From assembly GCA_016648135.1 (NCBI GenBank), contig JADDOH010010890.1, positions 1 to 64,000 of the forward strand: a stretch of DNA of 64,000 nt. Direction: 5' to 3'. A program made the position numbers and the translations under genes. The stretch comes from Agrypnia vestita (taxonomy: Eukaryota > Arthropoda > Insecta > Trichoptera > Phryganeidae). Below the pieces are notes generated by a model. The model was given only the letters and a program-made list of their open reading frames with translations, had not been told where the DNA came from and ran no database searches. Below, one piece after another: positions 56,285-64,000 of the stretch; positions within the stretch are counted from its first letter, which is position 1, and each line of letters opens with the position of its first letter.

Positions 56285-56470
56285 TTTAGACGCCCCACGG
56301 TAGCAACATGCGTTGAGCGGCCGGTTCTGGTTTGCTGGCCCGGGGTTCGAGTCCCATCTCCGGCCTTATAGTTTCGTTTTTTTAGTCGTGAATTCGAACG
56401 AAATTACGGACGGCGACAGACAGACGGACAGATGGACGGACAGACAACGAAATTATTATATTTGATTAGA
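56285..56470 (+). repeat. tRNA-like head joined to a Helitron-type tail
   Basis: B box GGGGTTCGAGTCCC with paired flanks at 56340-56360, then GTGAATTCGAACGAAATTACGG and GACAGACAGACGGACAG repeats ending GACAACGAAATTATTATAT. The tail recurs at 27350, 27130 and 50050. A composite repeat, possibly a SINE. Confidence 0.5.
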
Positions 56471-57664
56471 ACAACACTTGCAAAACGTGCAAATATATTT
56501 TATGGTATCACATTATCATTCCAATAAAGTCAATGGCCATTCCTATTATGACTTTAATGGGCTTTATTTCATATTATGTTTCATAGGTCTGGCGATTTTT
56601 TCACGACATTTTTTGATTTGATCATTGAAATTGAAATCAAAAAGTGCATCTAAAACCATACACATAAAGCCATATTATCACAGTATACCCAGAACAGTAG
56701 TTTATCTCCGGCCTGTCGGCGAGTTATTAGCCTACTCTTGCGTTGGCGCTAGGGTTGTCACTTTATTTTTACTCCCTTTCTTTTAACTCGTAGCGTCTGA
56801 GATTCCGACGCATAAGGTAGACACTAAACCCGAACAAAATTCAATTTCTTTTAATTGTTCAAAAATTGATGTGCCGATTTTAATGTTTATGTGGTCCTTT
56901 TCGAACTCTTTGCGAAATACCTGCTCCATCCTCTCTATATTGGCAACAAAGTCATGAGTAAATTTCGATCTGTCGCATAATTTTTGTAATTAGTATACCT
57001 AGTTTCTGCACTTAAATTGCAAGAACGCTAATTAATATCAACGCAGACTTTTAAAAACTCAACTGTCTTTGTGATAATCAACACACCTTTTTAGTAAAGC
57101 ACCAAAAACATAAAAAAAGGCATTTTTTTCAGGAAGCGCATTTTTTTTCTAAAGCGGCGGCTGCGAGCGCGAATGGCACCGAAGGCACGGCCCTTACTGC
57201 CGCCGCCTTGTGCCCCCATATTCTATGTCAATGTGTACCTCACAGTGCGTGCGTACACGGCGCCGAGCACGCACGCACACATTCTAATGGGTAGCGGCCA
57301 GTTTGTATGAAGACGTATTACTGTTCTTAGTATATTGTGATATTATGCTGCATATATCGAGAAATGTTTGAAAGTTACTGAGTCATTCCGCGATTTCATC
57401 ATTTATTTGCTTCAAAGCTGTTGATGTCAGCTTACATAACAAATTGGTAAAGGATCGATGTTTAGACTTTGATGATCAGCTCTTCTGGAGGCTGTGGAAG
57501 AGGATGAAAGTTAGGAAAAAAAAAATATTAAAAAAGTTATTAAAGTTAGTTAGTTCCATTAGGACACTGGAAACTGATACTTTTCGCTCGCGGAATCGAC
57601 TTGTATATATATATATATATATATATACCTGATATATATTACCAATTTTTATCTTAGCATACGT
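56471..57664. other. Non-coding stretch
   Basis: 57150-57290 is CpG-rich with ACGCACGCAC-type runs. A (TA)n microsatellite lies at 57604-57627. No gene. Confidence 0.4.
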
Positions 57665-57750
57665 TGCATCCTCTCCATTGCCTTGGAAGGGACCATTTCC
57701 CCCGAAACATATTGATTATTAAAAAAATAGTGGTTTTATACAAAGTATTT
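57665..57750 (+). repeat. Penelope-like 3' terminus with decayed hammerhead-like core
   Basis: TTGGAAGGGACCATTTCCCC, then GAAAC (57704-57708) ATATTGATTATT and ATAGTGGTTTTATAC. Second core strand and stem II remain, CTGANGA is lost. Confidence 0.5.
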
Positions 57751-57770
57751 TCTTTTTAATAAAACATCTA

Positions 57771-58360
57771 ACTAGTAGTGCGCGCACTTCGTCCACGTGA
57801 ATTCGGTTTGAGACTATAAGAGTATCAGTGGAAAATCAATATAATCTAAACTACTCCTTCAAACAATGTTGTGTAAAAGGCAGTTTTTTCTACAAAAAAT
57901 TTTCCAAACGATAAGCAAAATAATTTTGATAATACTCTAACATTACCCACTTAAATTACCCCCGACAGATTATAATTAATATGAGATATATATTTTATTC
58001 ATATTTTATCAATCCTAATTTTATATTGTGAATAAACCTTAACATAAAGATATAGGTATGCGGAATTCTTATATATCTTTTTAAGCTCTACAACTTTTCT
58101 GTAGAAAGCATTCATATATCTCTTACCGTTAGTAGGCCAGCGTTCGTAAGAAACGAATTCGCTACTGTTTTTTCGTCGACTTACATTGCAAAATTGGTCT
58201 CCAAGAAAAGTCCTTTTATTTAAATGGGATGATATATAACCTTTCTCCACCCTGAAGGCCCCTTCTAAATACTGATGAAAAATTTTTTGAAATCGGATGA
58301 GCAGTTTCGGAGATTACCTCTAAACTTACAAATTTTACCTCTTTATAATATTAGTATAGA
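57771..58360 (-). mobile_element. Complete non-autonomous Helitron
   Basis: On the minus strand it starts TCTATACTAATATTATAAAG after an A (58361) and ends GTGCGCGCACTACTAGT before a T (57770). The GTGCGCGCAC palindrome near the end can act as the terminal hairpin. TC...CTAGT ends and an A|T site fit Helitrons; the start is the type common in Lepidoptera. 590 bases, no Rep/helicase gene. Confidence 0.85.
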
Positions 58361-59644
58361 TTTAAGACAAACATTTATGTCAAATAGATAAACCCAATTT
58401 TTTACATAATGATTATTTTAGAAACCGGTTCAATATAGTTAATATTAAATTAGATCGAATAAATATTTCGTTGCCGCCGGAAATTGAATTCGGAACTCCT
58501 TTAATCCGGAGAAATTTAGGTAATATATACTGTGGTTAATATATCTTAGATTTTAACTATACTATTTTTTATTTAGGTATTTTAATTGGCTTATAATATC
58601 ACAGAACCGTGTTTTAAACATTGCATCTGCACAATGAAATGTGTCTTCATTAAAAAAAATAATCTTTTCAATACTCTATAATATACTCTTATTTTGTTGT
58701 GGGCGTCGACCTTGGAGCATTGCAGTGGTGTGTGCATGAATGAATATACGAATTTGAACTTGAACGACTTTCAGTAATCTTCCCGAGTTTTACTGAACTA
58801 AAATCTTGCACGCGGCGGGGAAAGTGAACTTATTCAACTTTCGTGGCGGCGAAGTTTATCTGGGGTGAGACGGCAGGACATGACGTATTGAAAGGGATAG
58901 TCGCAATATTGCGGGAAATTCAATTTTAACGAATCAATTTGAAGATGTTAAAGAACTATAATATTGTTATTTATATATGTAATACTAGCATTAGAAAAGT
59001 GTTTACAGTAGGATATTGTTGGATTATATTGTTTTATTTTACGACAGGTATAACAATACAACATTTATTACATCATACGGGCCAGGGTGTCCCGACAATT
59101 GCGTGCAAGACAACTGCGTGCCGACAATAACTTGCACTACAATTTTCACATGCAAAATGCACAACAAAACAATGCAATACAACAATACAAAAAAAGTAAA
59201 TGAGGACATTTATTCCCATGTGCATCATATTTAGTGTTTTACAAAGCTGATTGATAAGTAATAACTAAATGTAACGCTTTGTGAATATAACAGACAGAAA
59301 ATAAAATAATAAGCTACTGAAGCATAGATTTCAATAAATTCAGTCCAAATAAACTTTGTTAAGTAAATGTAGCACTGTAAAAGCATAGACAATAAGCGCG
59401 TCGACGAAAGCACACTTCTCACACTTACACAAGTTAGTATACAGTTTGAAGAGTATCAGTATTCTCATTATGGGAAGGCACTTTCCTTTTACTTTGTTTT
59501 TCTGTGGATTTATCATTTATCTGCAATGGTTACTTTTAAAAGCTCTGTGGCCGTGTACGTTAACAAAATCAAAAATGTGAGCGGTGTTGATATATGCGAA
59601 TGTTATTTACAAGAAAACTAAATGAAGGAACACGGCCAGTTTTC
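58361..59644. other. Non-coding stretch
   Basis: 58800-58910 is GC-richer than its flanks. No gene or repeat family recognised. Confidence 0.35.
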
Positions 59645-59820
59645 ATATGTAAGGAACTCGCGCTGGACGGTCGGAGTCGGTGGTTCGAGCCCCATCCCGA
59701 GACGTCAACAAATTAGTCCTGTTTTCATAGCACAAACGTTTAGCTTATTATGAGAATAGCTAGAATATTGATGCGACACGCACTCCATGTTCGCATCTCT
59801 ATTTAAAAAAAAAAATCAAT
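59645..59820 (+). repeat. tRNA-derived SINE (family S)
   Basis: B box GGTTCGAGCCCC, then TTAGTCCTGTTTTCATAGCA, AACGTTTAGCTTA, GATGCGACACGCACTCC and GCATCTCTATTTA with an A-tail at 59804-59815. A-box region is degenerate. Confidence 0.75.
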
Positions 59821-60620
59821 AATGATTGATTTAATGAAAAAAAAAAACTATCTGTTGCGATGGGAGTTGCGAATGCACGCTAGCGAGACAGACAGTATTT
59901 TCTTGTTGCGCTATCAACAGGGCAGCGCGCCCGTCGCCTATTCATATACATTCACAGTGCGCGTTTGTGCGTGCACGCTGTTACCGCTTCTTACTGAAGA
60001 TTCCGAGAGGCCGTGAAAAGACGGAAACTTACGACGCACTCCCGGGAGAAGCAGATATGAACATGAGATAGTGAAATGTTGTATGTGAGATCACGCGCTC
60101 TCACAGTGGTCCAAGTGCGGAATCGATACGTTAGCGTGTAGGGATGCGGCGATAGCTCTCGGCTCTCATCTCGCGCCGGCATACACAAGTAGCCGCATTG
60201 TATATGCACGCACATAGCTACCTCGGATAGAGGCTTTTAGCGATACAGGACGAGGGACGGCCGATGTAATAGACATCCAGACCCGGCGGAGAAACGCGCG
60301 GCCGCCTCCACGACCGGCCGCCCCCCCCCCGCCCGCCCCCGCGGCGCCGGGCGGGGGGGGAGGGGGACGCGCGACCAAAACAAAGGAAAGCCTCCCCCTC
60401 CCGCCGGCTGCAGGGCGGGAGGGGGAGGGCGCGCGCCCCTAATGACAGGCCAGCGTCTCGCTTTATTTTCCGCCCGCGGCGGACTCGTCACGAAGGAGTA
60501 TCGGGCGCGAGGCTCCGGGCCCGCGGGGGGCGGGAGGGGGGCGCGCTCTGCGACGGCTTTTTCCGCCGCTGCAGAAAAGGGGAGGACGGTTTTGCGAATT
60601 TCGGGTAAATAATTAAGTCG
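59821..60620. other. CpG-rich island
   Basis: GC content rises from about 59880; 60280-60570 is extremely G/C-rich with poly-C and poly-G runs and a GGCTGCAG site. Overlapping Pro/Gly/Ala/Arg frames on the minus strand are composition artefacts. Possible regulatory region. Confidence 0.4.
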
Positions 60621-61189
60621 CGCCGTGCTTTTTGTGGATTTCGTTTTTGTAACTCGTTTACAGCCAACGCGATTTTTTTCCGCTTCTTTGCTAAACTTAA
60701 AATATTCGAGAAGTAGATCGAATGATCTTAATTGTTAATGCCTTTGTTAATTAAGAAGGCGCGTAACGTAGGTTGCGCAAAAATTAACCGGAACTTAAAT
60801 GAATTAATTTAGGAATTAAAAGTAGAGTGATATATAAAAAATATTAATGAACTCACTGTATTCAAATTTATAATTATCTTTGTTTTAGCCACATACAATT
60901 ATTTATTAATAATACCAACAAGTTTCGGAAAATATTATTTCCTAACTAATATTAAAATATTATTTAAACCAAAAACATACGATGATATGAATAAGTTTGT
61001 TATCACTCCGATGAAAGAAATAGTATTTCCGGTTTTAATAAATAAATGATTATAGCGTTTTAAATAAAGGTAATCATAATTTTGATAAATTATCAACTAC
61101 AATGTTTTTACATTAAATCCTTTAAATATTTATACTCACTATGCTAGATCTAATTCACTAATAATGCAGAATACACTATGACTATACCT
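60621..61189. other. AT-rich stretch with a Penelope-like terminal relic
   Basis: 60903-60940 on the minus strand has GGAAATAATATTTTCC followed by GAAACTTGTTGG, the stem II and second core strand of the hammerhead-like motif seen at 24033. The first core strand is decayed. No gene. Confidence 0.4.
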
Positions 61190-61600
61190 CTTGCCTTCTA
61201 CATTCGTCTCGTATCTATATTTTCTTAAACATCCTTTCCTCGCTCTTACATATATTCTACGACCAAACCTCTCAGCACTCCTTTCTTTATTCTATCTACC
61301 ACACTACAGCCGGAGTTACATTCACTCCTATTTTGTTCATTCCTAACTTTATTTTATCAAAGATTTTGTACACAAGCGCCTTGGTTTACTTTCGTTCCTT
61401 TTTTGTCAATTCCTGGCTTCACTTCCACACATCAGAGTTGGCACTAGGCCGCCATTAAGTATCGCGAGAATTGCTTCCTTCGACAGATTCTTATTAGCCA
61501 CAATTGCGTTCAGAGCGCCATTTATTTTGTTATCCGCAGTCACTCTCCTTTCGATATTTTTCTCAGCCTTGCCGTCTCTACTAAATAATAAAATTAAGCG
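61190..61600 (-). pseudogene. Non-LTR retrotransposon (family A) fragment
   Basis: The minus strand reads VTADNKINGALNAIVANKNL, SKEAILAILNGGLVPTLMCG and SEA, then a stop. These are the blocks just after the polymerase palm (K[VI]NGALN, then L.PTL[ML][YC]GSE). Downstream the frame is scrambled. This copy shows the most upstream part of family A in the window. Confidence 0.75.
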
Positions 61601-61755
61601 ATCAAATTGAAGGTGTAGGAATACTATTACTATTATAAACTCGTGTGAATAGATAGATATATTATAAAATATGAAACATTTGTTTTGTGAAAATAACGAT
61701 TACAAGGATTTGAAAGCGAGGTTAATATATTGTAATGAAATGGCAAAAGAGATTA

Positions 61756-62432
61756 TGTACAGAATCCTTTGTAATATCGGATCGAGAACGGCCTACAGTA
61801 ATCTAGAGTAATCTGCAACATTCGGAAAATGCCTGGAACGACCGAGAAGCGACGAGAACCTGCTTTTAAACACTAGAATAATCTAGAATGTTCGAAAATA
61901 CCAGTATTTGGATATAAATAGCGCGGTTCTAAGCCACCGCCGCAGTATTTTTGACAGTTAGTTCGGTGCAAAGACGACCGCGAGCCGCAAGGCGAGATAC
62001 CTGAATGGCGAAAAAACCAAATCGACTTCTACGTGCGAGAATTGAATTCTACGAGCGATAAATATGTTACCCAGCGATAATCACGAGTTCATGTACGATA
62101 AGAAAGAATAGCGTTAAGTTTAATTGGTATAAAGTGACTTTGTGCATTGAATAATTAATAAATCATTAATTAATTTATAGTAATTTCATTTGTCCTCCTG
62201 CGACCAATATAAATTTGTTGACATCTTCAGTTCACTGGTCAAGTTTATCGTTCATCGTTATTCACTATGACTCCGCAGTGCTCGACAGATTTGAAATTCA
62301 ATAAATCTTATCTTCAATAACATTTTACAATTATTTGTTTAGTATCACAACATTTTCACAGAGCCTTGTTCAAGGGATCAGGAAACAACAGAAATATCTC
62401 TGTTTACTGTTTTATTAATCTCCAAGACATTG
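61756..62432 (+). repeat. Putative LTR with adjacent primer-binding-like site
   Basis: Starts TGTACAGAATCC; holds heat-shock-element-like GAATGTTCGAA (61888), ATATAAATAG (61913), an ACAGTTAG initiator-like site about 40 bases later, and AATAAATC; ends CCAAGACA followed by TTGGTCGCTAC, placed like a primer site. The layout suggests a BEL/Pao or gypsy LTR with its leader. No gag follows and no target duplication was found; boundaries are guesses from motifs. Confidence 0.4.
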
Positions 62433-63248
62433 GTCGCTACACGGCCGCGGCAAGCCGCCCCGGGGACTCGACAGCAGTCGGTAAATGTTCAGGATCTAGA
62501 CTCGATACAATTAATCAAATTATTTGATGTTCTATTATCTACCATTGCTTTTTCAAGTGAAATTATTTCTTACGGCTTCACTTACAAAATCAAGATTGAG
62601 TAAGCAATATTATCATCATAATCCCAAAATATTTAGTACTATATATATATGTGCGTATTTATTTGTTATTATTTACATTGAGAAGAAAAAAAAAATTTCA
62701 AATTTAATTTTCGTGTTTTCTATGTGTATATTATAGATGTCTCACAGAGATGAAATTATATTTTTATGGGAAAGTAGGTATGGAAGTCTTTAGGTTTTCG
62801 TAGGGCTTACGACCTATCGTACGGCTGGCTGATAGAATACCACGTCTATCAAATTTTTGGAATTTGTATATATTTAAATTTTACGCCATGTTCATTATGT
62901 GTTGTAATAATCCTCAGCGCGACCGGCATCCAAAGCTTTTTAATTTCCCTTAAATGACCACAGATGTCAATAATGAGACATACTATTTTTTTATAATTTG
63001 GATTTTTTTTTAGTTATATCCTTTATATGTGTAATGAGATTCTTCTGAATTATTAACATTACACTTGAATACGCCTGAAATATCATTTCAATTTTATCAA
63101 CTCCTTTTTAGACCAGTACTTTGATTCAGAATATTTTGAGTTTGTCCAAATTTTTCAGAATACAGTACTAGATTTTTTTGAGACATCTGATCGCTAACGC
63201 CTTAGCGAAAGCTTTTCAATATTATAAATTGACCGATGAATTGTTAGT
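62433..63248. other. Non-coding stretch with a fold-back arm
   Basis: 62721-62830 matches the left arm and tip of the fold-back at 45241 (TATTATAGATGTCTCAC, GGGCTTACGACCTATCGTAC); the right arm is missing. No gene. Confidence 0.45.
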
Positions 63249-63430
63249 CATGGGACATGGCTGTGGTGTGATATTTACCAAAAATTAATTTGACTACCAT
63301 TCTTTAATTCACACTATTCCGCAATTTATCACTCGTCTGTGGAACACTTTATTATCGCTTCCAAAATATTCCCACACAGGTTTGCAGATAATTCACGTCA
63401 ATACCCACGTATGTGGTTGCACTTATTTTC
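63249..63430 (-). repeat. LTR fragment related to 2649-3110
   Basis: GTCATGGGACATGGCTGTGG at its left end is nearly the terminus at 2649; further in, a TTCCA[AC]AATATTCC-like block and AATAAAG on the minus strand agree in order. Confidence 0.4.
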
Positions 63431-64000
63431 ATTATTGCTGTTTACACACTGAATCGCTGCTGGATAAAAAAATAAAATAAATAAATAAATAAATACACAA
63501 ATACACACACTCACACAAACTCACTATTGGACATGTTTTTTCTTATTTTTTTATCGATTGTATATATGTATTTTCTTGTAATTGGCCCAAAACTCTGTAC
63601 ATCAATTATTGTTTTTTTTTCAAGATTGATTAATTATATGGCTGTAAGAAAACCAATAAATGAAAATAAAATAAAATAAAATATCTGTGTCGCACTCAAA
63701 CGTCAAAACAACAAATTGCCCCGCGAGGTACTGGCTTCGCCTTTTATACAAAATGCATTGGTTTTTCGAGCCTTCGACACTATTATCTAATTCCTAGTAT
63801 TCCCTTGACTTTTTCAATGTTTGTGTTTTTCAGGGATTGTCTCAATCGTCCAGAGTATTACAGGGCGTTCCAGAGTGTTCGAGAGATTTCGATCGTGTGC
63901 AATTAATCTGGATTTTAGCATCTCGTTACAGTATTATTCAATTTGACTTATAATTCATGGTGCTTTGGTCCTTATTAAGGTTATTAAGATTAATAAGGTT
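63431..64000. other. Non-coding stretch with a LINE-type tail
   Basis: (TAAA)n at 63474-63493. 63530-63683 looks like a LINE 3' UTR ending in AAAATAAAATAAAATAAAAT. The last 180 bases have GCGTTCCAGAGTGTTCGAGA-type blocks, resembling the heat-shock-like part of the LTR at 61756. No gene. Confidence 0.4.

Noticed and set aside
60166..60491. Minus-strand frames of 70 and 84 codons
   Set aside because: Poly-Gly/Pro/Ala translations of a GC-rich island; no domain and two phases open together.

Overview
This is AT-rich, gene-poor animal DNA, most likely from an arthropod and probably a lepidopteran insect. The evidence is the repeat content: Helitron ends of the TCTATAC...CTAGT type, a cecropia-like mariner, two GIY-YIG (Penelope-like) retroelement copies, tRNA-derived SINEs, gypsy/BEL-like LTRs, and a short degenerate TTAGG (arthropod telomere-type) tract. 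I recognise no host protein-coding gene. Nearly all recognisable coding sequence is decayed mobile-element sequence; most other short open frames are chance frames in AT-rich or CpG-rich DNA. The species and the neighbouring host genes cannot be named from this window.

Layout. 1-2036: 5' part of a minus-strand gypsy-like LTR retrotransposon (LTR, gag with two zinc knuckles, start of pol), cut by the window edge. 2.1-12 kb: 3' fragments of one non-LTR family (called family A here), an RTE-like fragment, a hAT-type MITE with a clean 8-bp target duplication, and fold-back elements. 12.9-15.9 kb: a two-ORF non-LTR retrotransposon with a large internal deletion. 16-22 kb: two TTAA-flanked inverted-repeat elements, fold-backs and a SINE. 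22.8-25 kb: fold-backs and a Penelope-like nuclease fragment bounded by inverted repeats. 26-34 kb: a 10-copy, 40-bp minisatellite, an RTE-type polymerase fragment, Helitron pieces and MITEs. 36.6-37.9 kb: an almost intact mariner with TA target duplication, broken by one frameshift. 39.7-40.5 kb: the largest CpG-rich island, with a TATA-like core promoter at its edge. 41-48 kb: hairpins, a second Penelope-like copy, nested inverted-repeat elements and a complete Helitron. 49-64 kb: SINEs, LINE fragments, a second complete Helitron, another CpG-rich island and putative LTRs.

The most coherent unusual signal is a dispersed set of hammerhead-ribozyme-like hairpins (CTGANGA - stem - GAAAC) sitting in or beside fold-back structures and Penelope-like 3' ends, on both strands. 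Penelope-like elements are known to carry hammerhead motifs in their terminal repeats, and those repeats can be inverted, so many hairpins here may be remnants of Penelope termini. Two GIY-YIG fragments each lie between inverted repeats. No system of cooperating host genes is visible; the window reads as a long intergenic or intronic stretch built by repeated transposon insertion, with scattered CpG-rich islands that could be regulatory.
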